Part shown: piece after piece, positions 30,749 to 40,222 of the stretch
Layout of the letters: every line of letters starts with the position of its first letter
How positions within the stretch are numbered: position 1 is the stretch's first letter
From: Limnohabitans sp.
Lineage (GTDB): Bacteria > Pseudomonadota > Gammaproteobacteria > Burkholderiales > Burkholderiaceae_C
Assembly (NCBI RefSeq): GCF_023910625.1
Contig: NZ_JAAVVW010000003.1
Coordinates: 310,001-374,000 of the forward strand
DNA: 64,000 nt
Direction: 5' to 3'
Program-made: the position numbers and the translations under genes
The notes under the pieces: model-generated
What the model was told of the DNA's origin: nothing
Databases searched by the model: none
Seen by the model: only the letters and a program-made list of their open reading frames with translations

Positions 30749-31879
30749 ATGAACACAGAACAAGCCTTGGTCCTGCTGGGCGGCTTGACGCCCAGCCAGT
30801 TCATGAAACGTCACTGGCAAAAGAAGCCATTGTTGGTGCGCCATGCCTTCCCTGATTTTGTGCCCTGCGTGGGCCGTGCTGAATTGGTGGCATTGGCCGG
30901 CACAGAAGGGGTGGAATCGCGTTTGATCATCGATTCGGACAAAGGTTGGAAGATGAAGCACGGCCCGCTGCGCAAACGCAGCTTGCCGCCCTTCAGTCAG
31001 AAAAAGTGGACCTTTCTGGTGCAAGGGGTGGACTTGCACCACGACGGCGTACATGCCTTGATGGAGCAGTTTCGCTTTGTGCCCGATGCCCGGCTGGACG
31101 ATGTGATGATCAGCTACGCTACCGATGGCGGTGGCGTGGGGCCACATTTTGACAGCTACGACGTGTTTTTGCTGCAAGCCCAGGGGCAACGCCGCTGGCG
31201 CATTGGTCGTAACAGGGACTTGACTCTGCAGCCGGGTGTCCCGCACAAGCTTTTGCAAAATTTTGAGGCCGAAGACGAGTTCGTGCTCCATCCCGGTGAC
31301 ATGTTGTATTTGCCGCCTGAATACGCGCACGATGGCGTGGCTGTGGGTGAATGCATGACTTGGTCTATCGGCTTTCGGGCACCTCAAAAAGGCGAGCTGG
31401 CACGAGAGCTGTTGCTGGGCATGGCCGAGGAGGCTTCTGACGGGCTGGGCGATGCGCTTTATCGCGACCCCAAACAGCAGGCTGTATCGTCGGCTGCCTC
31501 CATTCCGCAAGCTTTGGGTGATTTCGCTCGGCAAGTGGTCGATCAAGCACTCCAAAATCCGGATCTGCTGGCCTGCTTGCTGGGCGAATACCTGACAGAG
31601 CCGAAACCCAATGTGTGGTTTGAAACGGCGGCAACTGTTCCCGGTTTGTCAGGGGGCATCCAACTTGATCGGCGCACCAAAATGATGTACGACGAGCGGC
31701 ATATATTCATCAATGGCGAAAGTTTCCGCGTGGCTGGCAAAGATGCCCGACTCTTGCGTGAATTGGCTGACGAACGCATTGTGTCTGCATTGTCGTGGCG
31801 CTCCTTGGGTCCTGATGCCAAGGCGGCTTTGTTGGAGTGGGCCTGTGCGGGATGGTTGCACGCTCACACAAGGCCCTGA
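30749..31879 (+). CDS. Ribosomal protein L16 arginine hydroxylase-like oxygenase
   Basis: A 376-residue cupin/JmjC-fold Fe(II) and 2-oxoglutarate oxygenase of the YcfD/RoxA family. The N-terminal segment MKRHWQKKPLLVRHAFP is diagnostic. The iron-binding HxD is in VGPHFDSYDVFLLQ, and the distal His is in LPPEYAHDGVAVG. A C-terminal winged-helix part follows. Characterised members hydroxylate an arginine of ribosomal protein L16. Confidence 0.9.
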   Translation: MNTEQALVLLGGLTPSQFMKRHWQKKPLLVRHAFPDFVPCVGRAELVALAGTEGVESRLIIDSDKGWKMKHGPLRKRSLPPFSQKKWTFLVQGVDLHHDGVHALMEQFRFVPDARLDDVMISYATDGGGVGPHFDSYDVFLLQAQGQRRWRIGRNRDLTLQPGVPHKLLQNFEAEDEFVLHPGDMLYLPPEYAHDGVAVGECMTWSIGFRAPQKGELARELLLGMAEEASDGLGDALYRDPKQQAVSSAASIPQALGDFARQVVDQALQNPDLLACLLGEYLTEPKPNVWFETAATVPGLSGGIQLDRRTKMMYDERHIFINGESFRVAGKDARLLRELADERIVSALSWRSLGPDAKAALLEWACAGWLHAHTRP

Positions 31880-32072
31880 AGTTTGGTGTGTGTTTCATAT
31901 TGCCTGTCCGCTCAATGAAGCAGCAAGTGCACAGGAAAACCTAGGGAAAACGCTATAATACCGTCGGGGAACAAAAAGAGCTCGAGTCCTTTTGTCCCGG
32001 TTTGCATGGCGTTTTGGCCGTGTGAGCAATCTCCGGAAATTGTTTTCTCATTTTTACATCAGGAAAATCAAA

Positions 32073-32267
32073 ATGAACAAATCCCTCGTTCTGGCCGCCA
32101 TCATCGCTGCTGCTGCCTTGGCTGCTTGTGGCAAAAAAGAAGCCGCTGCACCCGCACCCGCTGCCGCTCCTGCACCTGCTGCAGCACCTGCTCCTGCCGA
32201 TGCCGCACCTGCTGCAGCACCTGCACCTGCTGGCGCTCCTGCCGCTGCGCCTGCTACTGGCAAGTGA
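32073..32267 (+). CDS. Small Ala/Pro-rich lipoprotein
   Basis: A 64-residue precursor. The signal peptide ends in the lipobox LAAC (Cys19), followed by GKKEAAAP and about ten APAPA-type repeats, so the mature chain is an extended Ala/Pro linker. There is no recognisable domain. AGGAAAA precedes the ATG. Similar short lipoproteins are common in Burkholderiales; their role is unknown. A strong bidirectional terminator follows. Confidence 0.75.
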   Translation: MNKSLVLAAIIAAAALAACGKKEAAAPAPAAAPAPAAAPAPADAAPAAAPAPAGAPAAAPATGK

Positions 32268-32303
32268 TGCTGTTTCGTCCCGGGTTAACCGGGATGGCCA
32301 ATA

Positions 32304-32329
32304 AAAAACCCCGCTTTGCGGGGTTTTTT
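32304..32329. terminator. Bidirectional terminator
   Basis: AAAAAACCCCGC-TTT-GCGGGGTTTTTT lies between the convergent lipoprotein and bamC genes, with A/T tracts on both sides. Confidence 0.9.
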
Positions 32330-32344
32330 ATTGTTTTGAACAGG

Positions 32345-33472
32345 TCAGCGCAGCTCGGCAGCAATCAAGCGGAGTATTTTGTCGGCATCCTTGGACTGCT
32401 CTGGTTGACCATTGGCATTCAAAACCCTGACCAAGACTTGCCCTGGAGGCCCATTCACCAAGCTGATGCCGTACTTGGCCACCATGCTTTGTTCTTTCTT
32501 GCCGCCAAAAAGACGGGTTAAAAAGCCAGACTCAGCCTTGGCAGTCTGTGCTGCCACGTAACGCACGAAGTAGCGTCCTGCGGCCATGTCACGGTCTTCA
32601 ACGGTGAAGCCACTTCGATCGAGTGCCACCCCAACGCGACGCCAAGCCCTGTCCATACCTTCATTGATGGAGAGGGTGGGTTGACCGTTGACCAAGTCAA
32701 CGGGGATGCTGACAGTTTGTCCTTTTAGGGAGGCGGCCGCAATTTGAGCATCTTCTGGCGAAGAGCCCAGTTTGAGCATCAGACGGCGCAAAAATTCGAT
32801 TTCAAGTTCGGGCTCGCTGGGGCGAGGCTGCCAAACGGTGCGGTCCTTTTGAACCGTGGCGTAGTTCTCGATCAGGCCTCTGTGGGAGATGTAAATCTCG
32901 ACTTCACCTTTGGTATTTCGCTCAATACGCGTCCTGTATCTGTCTCGTTCGCCCGTGGAGTAAAGGGGGTCGAGAACTCTGCCTAATGCTTTGCGAATGA
33001 AATCCTGAGGCAATTTGGCACGATTTTCGGCCCAATCGGTTTCCATGATGCCCAACTCGGGCGAGTCCGTGGTCAAGGGAAAGCCATTGTCTTTCCAAAA
33101 ATCCCGCAGCGAAGCCCAGACTTGATCCGCAGGCATGGCGACAAGCAGCCACCGCTGGTCACCTTGACGTTGCAACATGACCTTGCCCAATGTGTTCGCC
33201 GCAGTCCCGGCATCGATGACCCGGGTATTTGCCTGTCGAAAACCGGTTGCCGTGACCGATGAGCTTTCAAGGACGTAACGGGAATCTCTGCGCAATTGAG
33301 TGAGGTCGGGTGGAATTTCAAGACTCGGCGCTTTGACTGCGGCTTTGTAGTCAATCTTGTCCTCTTTCAAGACCGAGCAAGCACTCAGTAAAACCGAAAT
33401 GGCCAATATCGTGGCTGTGCGTTGGCAGGTGATGATGGTCATGGCTGCGTTGGGTGGGTTGTTCACAAACAT
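32345..33472 (-). CDS. bamC: Outer membrane assembly lipoprotein BamC
   Basis: A 375-residue lipoprotein. The signal peptide ATILAISVLLSAC ends in a lipobox. The conserved N-terminal segment IDYKAAVKAPSLEIPPDL, two helix-grip domains (ADQVWASLRDFWKDNGF and DRAWRRVGVALDRSGFTVED) and a C-terminal tail follow. BamC is an accessory of the BAM complex. The neighbour dapA, 12 bp upstream, is the usual partner (dapA-bamC). The start may be the ATG at 33442, which gives a more typical signal peptide. Confidence 0.92.
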   Translation of the reverse strand: MFVNNPPNAAMTIITCQRTATILAISVLLSACSVLKEDKIDYKAAVKAPSLEIPPDLTQLRRDSRYVLESSSVTATGFRQANTRVIDAGTAANTLGKVMLQRQGDQRWLLVAMPADQVWASLRDFWKDNGFPLTTDSPELGIMETDWAENRAKLPQDFIRKALGRVLDPLYSTGERDRYRTRIERNTKGEVEIYISHRGLIENYATVQKDRTVWQPRPSEPELEIEFLRRLMLKLGSSPEDAQIAAASLKGQTVSIPVDLVNGQPTLSINEGMDRAWRRVGVALDRSGFTVEDRDMAAGRYFVRYVAAQTAKAESGFLTRLFGGKKEQSMVAKYGISLVNGPPGQVLVRVLNANGQPEQSKDADKILRLIAAELR

Positions 33473-33484
33473 AAATAGTCGGGT

Positions 33485-34381
33485 TTAAATGAGTTTGCTG
33501 GCCTTGAGGGCTGCTTCAACCAAAGGTTGCTGAGAGGCAGACAATTCGGTCATGGGCAAGCGCAATGTGGGGCCGCACAGGCCCATGCGCTGCATGGCCC
33601 ATTTCACGGGTATAGGGTTGGCCTCGACAAACAGGTTCTTGTGCACAGGCAGCAGTTGAAACTGTATGCGCATGGCTTCTTTGATGTCGCCATGGGTCGC
33701 TGCCATGCACAGTTCATGCATCAGGCGAGGGGCCACGTTGGCCGTCACGCTGATGTTGCCAGCGCCGCCGCACAGCATCAGGGCCACTGCGGTGGCGTCG
33801 TCGCCTGAAAACACCGCAAATTCTTTGGGGACGTCACGGATGAGCCACTGGGCACGCTCGATGTTGCTGGTCGCTTCCTTGATGCCGATGATGCCGGGCA
33901 CTTGGGCCAGGCGCAGCACCGTGTCGTGCTGCAAATCGGCCACGGTTCGGCCTGGCACGTTGTAAAGAATCACGGGCAGCGTCGGCACGGCCTCGGCAAT
34001 GGCTTTGAAGTGCTGGTAAAGGCCTTCTTGGGTGGGCTTGTTGTAGTAAGGCACCACTTGCAGTTGCGCGTCGGCGCCAACTTTTTGTGCAAATTTGGCC
34101 AGATTGATCGCTTCTGCGGTGGAGTTCGCGCCACAACCAGCAATGATGGGGATGCGTTTGGCCGCTTGTTCAACCGAGACACGGATGATTTCACAGTGTT
34201 CTTCCACCGTCACAGTGGGCGATTCGCCCGATGTGCCCACCACCACGATGGCATCGGTGCCTTCGGCCACATGCCAGTCGATCAGTTTTCGCAAAGTCGG
34301 GTAATCCACTTTGCCGTCTGTGAGCATGGGGGTGATCATGGCAGGGATGCTGCCACGGATGGGGCGAAATTCGGTGGTCAT
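33485..34381 (-). CDS. dapA: 4-hydroxy-tetrahydrodipicolinate synthase
   Basis: A 298-residue TIM-barrel aldolase. The segments [41 protein letters not shown] (Tyr) and [10 protein letters not shown] (Schiff-base Lys) match DapA. It condenses pyruvate with aspartate semialdehyde in lysine and peptidoglycan synthesis. It is followed by bamC. Confidence 0.96.
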   Translation of the reverse strand: MTTEFRPIRGSIPAMITPMLTDGKVDYPTLRKLIDWHVAEGTDAIVVVGTSGESPTVTVEEHCEIIRVSVEQAAKRIPIIAGCGANSTAEAINLAKFAQKVGADAQLQVVPYYNKPTQEGLYQHFKAIAEAVPTLPVILYNVPGRTVADLQHDTVLRLAQVPGIIGIKEATSNIERAQWLIRDVPKEFAVFSGDDATAVALMLCGGAGNISVTANVAPRLMHELCMAATHGDIKEAMRIQFQLLPVHKNLFVEANPIPVKWAMQRMGLCGPTLRLPMTELSASQQPLVEAALKASKLI

Positions 34382-34494
34382 GTCAGGTGTTTCTGAGCAA
34401 GAAAAAAGACCATTCTAACGAGTGCAAGTCACCGGGCGATCGGCACACCTTGCAAGGGGGCAAAGCCATGCAACAGCCTGAAGTTGGCGCAGTT

Positions 34495-35040
34495 TCAGGC
34501 CGGTTGCAATGGCCTGCGTTCCAAGGCCTCGGTTGCCCCGGATCTCACGGCCACTATCCGCTGCACAAAGCGGTCCGGCGAGGCCTCAAAGCCGTCTTCG
34601 TAAGCCACCGTGCGCAAGCCTTCGGTGACCCTGAGCAGCTCACCGGGCTGCAACAAAAAGTCAGGCCGCGAGGGCTTGCCCACGCTTTCGTTGCCTGCTG
34701 CAAAGGTTTCGTAGATCAGCACGCCACCCGGAGCCACGCTGCCCACGAGGGTGGGCAGCAGCGGGCGCCAGAGGTAATGGGTCACCACCACGCAGCCAAA
34801 TGTTTGCCCGGCAAAGGGCCAAGGGCCGGTTTCAATGTCGGCGCAAATGACCGAACCGCTGCTTTGGGCCAGCGCCACGGCTTCAGGGTTGCGGTCAACA
34901 CCCGTGACACGGTGACCAAGAGTGGCCAAATAACGCATGTGACGGCCTGCGCCGCAAGCCACATCGAGCACGGTGCTGCCCGGGGCCATCAGGTGGGCCC
35001 AGCGTTGCAGCCAGGCGGAGGGGTTTTCGGTGCCATGCAT
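34495..35040 (-). CDS. Class I SAM-dependent methyltransferase
   Basis: A 181-residue methyltransferase. The SAM motif I is VLDVACGAGRHMRYLA, followed by GHRVTGVDRNPEAV, VICADIETGPWPF and GGVLIYETFAAGNE. This resembles the small methyltransferases related to tellurite-resistance TehB, but the substrate is unknown. It lies 27 bp downstream of a 39-residue membrane protein and the MFS transporter, so the three genes may be cotranscribed. Confidence 0.85.
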   Translation of the reverse strand: MHGTENPSAWLQRWAHLMAPGSTVLDVACGAGRHMRYLATLGHRVTGVDRNPEAVALAQSSGSVICADIETGPWPFAGQTFGCVVVTHYLWRPLLPTLVGSVAPGGVLIYETFAAGNESVGKPSRPDFLLQPGELLRVTEGLRTVAYEDGFEASPDRFVQRIVAVRSGATEALERRPLQPA

Positions 35041-35067
35041 GTCGTCGGCGCTTTCAAGGCGGTGGGG

Positions 35068-35187
35068 CTAAAAGCAGGACCACAGTTGTTCGGACAGCAT
35101 GATGACCACGTCTGACTGGCCATACAGCCAGAACGTCAGGCCCAGGGCTGCAGCCCCCAGCAACAGCCAGGTTTGCCGGGTGCTCAT
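35068..35187 (-). CDS. 39-residue single-pass membrane protein
   Basis: A short frame: MSTRQTWLLLGAAALGLTFW, then LYGQSDVVIMLSEQLWSCF. It has one predicted transmembrane helix with a positively charged N-terminus. Its ATG overlaps the stop of the MFS gene (ATGA, 35184-35187), a strong sign of translational coupling. The stop is TAG. I know no characterised family. Confidence 0.65.
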   Translation of the reverse strand: MSTRQTWLLLGAAALGLTFWLYGQSDVVIMLSEQLWSCF

Positions 35188-36395
35188 GTGGTTTGAGGGG
35201 GGTTACGGATGATCGGGCTTTCGCGTACCGGGAGATTGACCAGGGCTGCAAAAATGCCCAAGGCAATGGCCAAGTACCAAACGACATCGTAACTGCCGGT
35301 TTTGTCGTATAAATACCCGCCCAGCCACACGCCCATGAACGAGCCAATTTGGTGGCCGAAAAAGATGAAGCCGCTGAGCATGGACAAGTGTGAGACGCCA
35401 AAAATTTGAGCCACAGCCGCGTTGGTGGGCGGTACAGTAGACAGCCACAACAAGCCTATGAAGGCCGAGAAAATGTAAACACTGGTGGGCGTGAGCGGCG
35501 CCAGCAAAAACAAAGTGATGGCCACTGAGCGGCCAATGTAGATGGAAACCAGGATATTTTTCTTGGCTATTTGGGGGCCCATGGTGCCTGCGATGTAAGT
35601 GCCAAACACGTTGAACAGGCCGATCAGGGCCAGCGCATAACTGGCCACCTGCGGGGCCAGGCCGTGGTCTTTGAGGTAGCTGGGCATGTGCACGCCAATG
35701 AACACCACCTGAAATCCGCACACGAAATAGCCCGCCATCAGCAGCTGAAAACTGGGGTACTTGAAGGCTTCCTTCAAAGCCTGGCCAATGGTTTGGTCTC
35801 GCTTGACTTGGCCGGGGCCGTTCAGTGCAGGTTCGCGCAGACCCCAAGCCAGCGGGATGATCAGCATCGCTGCCGCAGCCAAAATGACCAAAGCGGTTTG
35901 CCAGCCCATTTGGCTGATCAGCAAGCCCTCGACAGGCACCATCAAAAACTGACCAAAACTGCCGGCGGCTGCTGCAATGCCCATGGCCCAAGAGCGGCGC
36001 TCAGCGGGTACATTGCGGCCGATCACACCATAAATCACGGCATAGGTAGTCCCGGCTTGGGCGGTGCCAATGATCACCCCGGTAAACAGCGCGAACACCC
36101 AAGGGTCAGTAGCCCAGGCCATGCCCAACAGACCCACGCTGTAAACCACTGAACCCATTGCAATCACACGGAAGGCTCCGAACTTGTCGGCCACCATCCC
36201 GGCAAAGATACCCATGAACCCCCAGGCTAGATTCTGGATGGCCATGGCAAAAGCGAATTCCTGACGGCCCCATCCTTGGGCTTGCGTAATGGGCTGAAGC
36301 CACAAACCAAAACCGTGACGAATCCCCATAGACAGGGTCACAATGGCCGCGCCGCAGATCAGCACTTGGGTCAAGGAGAGGGGTTTGGTTTGCAT
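35184..36395 (-). CDS. Major facilitator superfamily transporter (OFA/monocarboxylate-like)
   Basis: A protein of about 403 residues with twelve hydrophobic segments. The loop motif AGMVADKFGAFRV between helices 2 and 3, GFGLWLQPITQAQGW near the start, and FFGHQIGSFMGVWLGGYLYD late in the protein recall oxalate/formate or monocarboxylate MFS carriers. The substrate is unknown. A GTG at 36434 overlapping the stop of the LOG gene would add 13 residues; the ATG at 36395 fits the family better. Confidence 0.85.
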   Translation of the reverse strand: MQTKPLSLTQVLICGAAIVTLSMGIRHGFGLWLQPITQAQGWGRQEFAFAMAIQNLAWGFMGIFAGMVADKFGAFRVIAMGSVVYSVGLLGMAWATDPWVFALFTGVIIGTAQAGTTYAVIYGVIGRNVPAERRSWAMGIAAAAGSFGQFLMVPVEGLLISQMGWQTALVILAAAAMLIIPLAWGLREPALNGPGQVKRDQTIGQALKEAFKYPSFQLLMAGYFVCGFQVVFIGVHMPSYLKDHGLAPQVASYALALIGLFNVFGTYIAGTMGPQIAKKNILVSIYIGRSVAITLFLLAPLTPTSVYIFSAFIGLLWLSTVPPTNAAVAQIFGVSHLSMLSGFIFFGHQIGSFMGVWLGGYLYDKTGSYDVVWYLAIALGIFAALVNLPVRESPIIRNPPQTT

Positions 36396-36430
36396 AAGTA
36401 GACTGTAACCAATCCACAAGGCCGCAGCTG

Positions 36431-37306
36431 TCACTTGGGCAGACTCAATGCATAGAAATCACAAATCACTTGCCAAGCGGCCTCTGGAGTGTCCACATAA
36501 TGAAACAAACTGAGGTCCTCGGGCGAAATCGTTCCCTCTTGAACCAGCACATTCATATTGACCAAGCGTTGCCAAAACTCGGTGCCAAACAGCAAGATGG
36601 GGACAGGCCGTGCTTTGTGGGTTTGCACCAGTGTCATCACCTCGAACAACTCGTCCAGGGTGCCAAAACCGCCTGGAAAAGCGACCAAGGCCTTGGCCCG
36701 CATCATGAAATGCATTTTGCGCAAGGCAAAGTAATGAAACTTGAAACTCAGGTCCGGCGTGACATAGGGGTTGGGGTGTTGTTCGTGCGGCAAAGCGATG
36801 TTCAGCGCCACCGAGGGCGCACCCGACTCTTGTGCGCCCCGGTTGGCTGCCTCCATGATGCCGGGGCCTCCACCAGTGCAAATGAACAACTTCTCATCCG
36901 CTGGCAAACAAGAGGAAGACTTGGCCACCAACTGTGCAAAAGTGCGGGCCTTTTCGTAGTATTCGGCGTTGCGCAAAGCTGCCTGAGCTTTCAAAATGTC
37001 CGGGGCATGACCGCTTTGTTCGGCCACAACCAATTTGGCTTGGGCACCAGCCCTGTCCACAAACCTGGCACTGCCGAAGACAACCACGGTGTGTTCGATA
37101 CCGGCCTCCACCTGGGCCAAATCGGGTTTGAGCATCTCCAGTTGAAAGCGGATACCCCGGGTTTCGCGGCGCAGCAAAAATTCGGGGTCGGCAAAGGCCA
37201 GGCGATGGGCTTCAGGTCTGAGCCAGTCGGTGCCTTGGACATCGGCTTGCAAGTCGGCCCAAGCGTGGGGTATGGAAGGGGCTTTGAGGTCTGGAGTGGA
37301 TGACAT
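36431..37306 (-). CDS. LOG-family nucleotide 5'-monophosphate phosphoribohydrolase
   Basis: A 291-residue lysine-decarboxylase-like protein. The motifs ICTGGGPGIMEAANRGA (GGGxGxM) and VAFPGGFGTLDELFEVMTL (PGGxGTxxE) define the LOG/YgdH family. Members split nucleotide monophosphates to base and ribose-5-phosphate; in plants they activate cytokinins. The long N-terminal region (about 100 residues) is typical of the type II form. Confidence 0.9.
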   Translation of the reverse strand: MSSTPDLKAPSIPHAWADLQADVQGTDWLRPEAHRLAFADPEFLLRRETRGIRFQLEMLKPDLAQVEAGIEHTVVVFGSARFVDRAGAQAKLVVAEQSGHAPDILKAQAALRNAEYYEKARTFAQLVAKSSSCLPADEKLFICTGGGPGIMEAANRGAQESGAPSVALNIALPHEQHPNPYVTPDLSFKFHYFALRKMHFMMRAKALVAFPGGFGTLDELFEVMTLVQTHKARPVPILLFGTEFWQRLVNMNVLVQEGTISPEDLSLFHYVDTPEAAWQVICDFYALSLPK

Positions 37307-37372
37307 TCAAGTATTGTGCACGCTTGAAGGCCACGCGAGACCACATCCGCACAGAGAGCCGATCAGCAGGGC

Positions 37373-37401
37373 TCAAAAAAAAGCCCCTCGCGGGGCTTTC
37401 A
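37373..37401 (-). terminator. Terminator of efp
   Basis: On the minus strand AAAGCCCC-GCGA-GGGGCTTTTTTTT lies 20 bp after the efp stop. Confidence 0.9.
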
Positions 37402-37420
37402 TCGGGGAATGATCCAAAGA

Positions 37421-37975
37421 TCAGACGCGCTTGCGGTATTCGCCTGTGCGGGTGTCGATTTCGATCTTGTCGCCTTGGCTCACGAACAAAGGCACAGGCA
37501 CTTCCAAGCCGGTGGCGATCTTGGCGGGCTTGAGCACTTTGCCCGAGGTGTCGCCTTTGACGGCGGGCTCGGTCCAGGTGATCTCGCGCACCACGCTGGT
37601 GGGCAATTCGACCGAGATGGCCTTGTCGTTGTAGAACACCACTTCGAGTTCCATGCCGTCTTCGAGGTAGTTCAGGGCGTCGCCCATGTTGGTGGCTTCG
37701 ACTTCGTACTGGTTGAAATCGGTGTCCATGCAAACGTACATCGGGTCAGCGAAGTAAGAGTAGGTGCAGTCTTTCTTGTCCAGAATGACCTGGTCCATCT
37801 TGTCGTCAGCGCGGAACACGACTTCGGTGCCGAAGTTGGCGATCAGGCTTTTGAGCTTCATGCGCACGGTGGACGAGCCGCGGCCGCCGCGTTGGTATTC
37901 GGTGCGCAGAACAACCATGGGGTCTTTGCCGTGCATGATGACGTTGCCGACGCGGATTTCTTGAGCGGTTTTCAT
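37421..37975 (-). CDS. efp: Elongation factor P
   Basis: A 184-residue EF-P with the KOW-like domain I ([20 protein letters not shown]) and two OB domains. At the tip loop the residue is Arg32 (RGGRGSS), not lysine. That is the type rhamnosylated by EarP, and earP is present at 47537-48649. EF-P relieves stalling at polyproline stretches; the modification is needed for activity in EarP-type species. A TGACCT-G-AGGTCA palindrome lies in its leader. Confidence 0.97.
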   Translation of the reverse strand: MKTAQEIRVGNVIMHGKDPMVVLRTEYQRGGRGSSTVRMKLKSLIANFGTEVVFRADDKMDQVILDKKDCTYSYFADPMYVCMDTDFNQYEVEATNMGDALNYLEDGMELEVVFYNDKAISVELPTSVVREITWTEPAVKGDTSGKVLKPAKIATGLEVPVPLFVSQGDKIEIDTRTGEYRKRV

Positions 37976-38003
37976 AGGAATTGGGTCTGAAATGAAAGGA
38001 GGG

Positions 38004-38016
38004 TGACCTGAGGTCA
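38004..38016. promoter_or_regulatory. Palindrome in the efp leader
   Basis: TGACCT-G-AGGTCA is a perfect 6+1+6 palindrome 28 bp upstream of the efp start, close to a TAGAAT -10-like box on the minus strand (38028-38033). It is operator-like, but no regulator is known to me. Confidence 0.35.
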
Positions 38017-38072
38017 AGCCCGCTATTCTAACCTGCGAGGGCCCGGTTTGGGTCTGAAAGCAAGCGCTGCCG

Positions 38073-38498
38073 TCAATCCCGAGCCGTGAGGCCATGGGCC
38101 AACCCGCCCAGCACGATGCCACCCAAGGCCCACAGGATGTCGGTGTTGCCCGTGCCCAAAGCCGCAATGGCCGGGCCGGGGCAAACGCCGCTCAGGCCCC
38201 AGCCGATACCAAAAATGGCCGAGCCGATGACCGTCTGGCGGTTCCAGCTGGCAGGCTGGGTGAGGAACTGACCACCCAAAAGAGGGCGACCGAACCAGCG
38301 CGGAAAGCCCTTGTAAGCCAACATGGCCAAGCCCGCAGCGCCACCCATCACCAGCATCAGGCCCCAGTCCTTGAACTGCAAAAAGCCGATGACGACTTCG
38401 GGTTGCACCATGGTGGCCAGCGACAGGCCAAAGCCAAACAATGCGCCCGCCAGCAAAGTGACCAGCGCTTTGGGGAATGTGAGGGTGTGCGGATTCAT
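38073..38498 (-). CDS. YeeE/YedE family protein (second half of a pair)
   Basis: A 141-residue membrane protein with four hydrophobic segments. The signature [20 protein letters not shown] contains the conserved cysteine of YeeE/YedE proteins, which handle thiosulfate or other sulphur species. Its start overlaps the upstream partner gene by 4 bp (ATGA). The two small genes together equal one full-length YeeE/YedE protein, as in the PmpA/PmpB type. It is the last gene of the long minus-strand operon. Confidence 0.88.
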   Translation of the reverse strand: MNPHTLTFPKALVTLLAGALFGFGLSLATMVQPEVVIGFLQFKDWGLMLVMGGAAGLAMLAYKGFPRWFGRPLLGGQFLTQPASWNRQTVIGSAIFGIGWGLSGVCPGPAIAALGTGNTDILWALGGIVLGGLAHGLTARD

Positions 38499-38977
38499 GC
38501 CAGACCTTTCGTCGCCATGGCCATCAGGTTGGCCGTCATGAAGGCGGTGGCCATGAACGTGAGCACCGCGCCGAGCGAGGGCAACTGAAGCGAGCCCAGC
38601 CCGCAAATGCCGTGCCCCGATGTGCAACCGTTGCCCAGCCGTGCGCCATAACCCACCAAAAAGCCGCCCACCAGCAGCTGCCACGCAGGCACGCTGGTGT
38701 GCTGCGCCTCACCACCCGCCAACGTGAAGCGCCAAGCCAGCGCTCCGAGGATCACGCCAAAGGCGTAGACCAAACGCCAGTTTCGGGTATCGATGAATCG
38801 GGCTTGCTGAAAAAAAGCCCGCGTGGACACGAAGGACCAGCTGCTGGAGAAAACAGAGCTCATGCCCCCCACCCAACCATTGAACGCATACAAGAGCGCT
38901 ACGCCAGCACCAATCGTCAGGCCGCCCAGCAGGTAGTGCTGCCAGCCCAGGGGGAAGAGGGTGTTGATGAGGGTCAT
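38495..38977 (-). CDS. YeeE/YedE family protein (first half of a pair)
   Basis: A 160-residue membrane protein. It carries GYGARLGNGCTSGHGICGLG, the other conserved YeeE/YedE motif with a likely sulphur-handling cysteine. Its ATG overlaps the stop of the Rieske oxygenase gene (ATGA), which joins it to the operon above. A role in sulphur-compound transport is inferred from characterised YeeE, which moves thiosulfate. Confidence 0.88.
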   Translation of the reverse strand: MTLINTLFPLGWQHYLLGGLTIGAGVALLYAFNGWVGGMSSVFSSSWSFVSTRAFFQQARFIDTRNWRLVYAFGVILGALAWRFTLAGGEAQHTSVPAWQLLVGGFLVGYGARLGNGCTSGHGICGLGSLQLPSLGAVLTFMATAFMTANLMAMATKGLA

Positions 38978-40203
38978 AGATGAGGATTATCCGTGCCCTG
39001 AAAAGGGACCAGAAAATTCCCAGCCGTGAATTGAACGGGCGCACTGTTGGGGTCAAAACTCACCCCAGCAGGGTCCAAACCGTCCTGAATGCGTTGTAAC
39101 TGAAGTTGCAGTAAACGGCGCAACTTCACGATGCCCACATCGGATGTGGCCAGATGCTCTTCTGAGTGGTGTGCGATGAGGCCTTGGCTGACCATGGCTT
39201 CGTAGTCGCCGGGAAATTGTTGGTGTTCTTCTTCAGACAGCTCTTCCCACAATTTGCCGTTCAGGCGCGAGCGCATTTTGACGAGCTCGCCTTCTTCTTT
39301 GACGCGACCCACCACATAAATCCGGAAAGAGTGGTCGTCGATGGGCAAGACCCAGCCCAAGGATTCGACCATGCCATACCGGCCAATGCGGGGGCTGGGG
39401 ATGACGCGCAGTGTGGGCAGCCCAGCTTCGCTGATGCGACGCAGCGTTTGACCATCGGGCAGCTTGCGCAAGGAGATGGTGCGCACACTGTGTTCCTGGG
39501 TTTCCCATGAGACTTGGGGCATCAGTGCCATTTGCTCGACGAACTGTGTGCCGCTGAACGAAGAGTGCAAGATCACGACGTGGAAGGGATCGACCAGGTT
39601 TTCGTAGTGCTGCAACCAGTTGCACGGGATGATTTGCGGGCCACCGCCACCGATGCTGTTGTCGTTGACTTCGAGGAACTCGCCTTCTTCCAGAGTTTCC
39701 AGACATTCGTAGCGCGGCAGCACGGGTTTCTTTTCAGGTGGCCCCATGTAGGTCCAAATCAGTCCATAAAACTCTTGCACCGGGTACCAAGGCTGGCGGA
39801 CTTTGTGGCGATGCACATCGTTGGCAGGTTCGCAGGGGCGTTGTTTGCAGTGACCCTCCACATCGAACAGCCATCCGTGGTAGCAGCACCGGATGCCTTC
39901 ATCCTCCACTTTGCCGTAAAACAAGGACGTGCCTCGGTGCGCGCAGTGGGGGTAGACCAAGCCAGGACGTCCTTTTTTGTCCCGAAACAAGATCAGGTCT
40001 TCACCCAGGATGCGCACTTTGCGTGGTGTGGTGTTGGCATCGCTGCTCACCCCGATGGGGTGCCAGTAGCGGCGCAGTAATTCGCCCATGGGCGTGCCAC
40101 GGCCAACCTGTGTCATCTCCAGGTTAGAGGTGGCTGGGCGCTTGTTGTAAGCGGTTCCGGTGTCAACATGGATCGGTATGGTTCGCTGCGGTGTCTCGCT
40201 CAT
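38974..40203 (-). CDS. Rieske non-heme iron oxygenase, large subunit
   Basis: A 409-residue protein. The Rieske [2Fe-2S] ligands are CxH in VYPHCAHRGTSLF and CxxH in IRCCYHGWLF. The catalytic iron site includes ENLVDPFHVVILH (D-x-x-H). It resembles phenoxybenzoate/vanillate-type monooxygenases or dioxygenases. An associated reductase is not in the operon. A TTG upstream (40221) is possible, but the ATG at 40203 is preceded by GAAAG. It lies between the broken Bug receptor gene and the YeeE pair. Confidence 0.9.
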   Translation of the reverse strand: MSETPQRTIPIHVDTGTAYNKRPATSNLEMTQVGRGTPMGELLRRYWHPIGVSSDANTTPRKVRILGEDLILFRDKKGRPGLVYPHCAHRGTSLFYGKVEDEGIRCCYHGWLFDVEGHCKQRPCEPANDVHRHKVRQPWYPVQEFYGLIWTYMGPPEKKPVLPRYECLETLEEGEFLEVNDNSIGGGGPQIIPCNWLQHYENLVDPFHVVILHSSFSGTQFVEQMALMPQVSWETQEHSVRTISLRKLPDGQTLRRISEAGLPTLRVIPSPRIGRYGMVESLGWVLPIDDHSFRIYVVGRVKEEGELVKMRSRLNGKLWEELSEEEHQQFPGDYEAMVSQGLIAHHSEEHLATSDVGIVKLRRLLQLQLQRIQDGLDPAGVSFDPNSAPVQFTAGNFLVPFQGTDNPHL

Positions 40204-40222
40204 GTGCGTGCTTTCATGCAAT

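Noticed and set aside
32006..32521. Cys/Arg-rich frame over the small lipoprotein gene
   Set aside because: It is the Ala/Pro repeat read in another frame; the repeated CTRTRC pattern has no other support.
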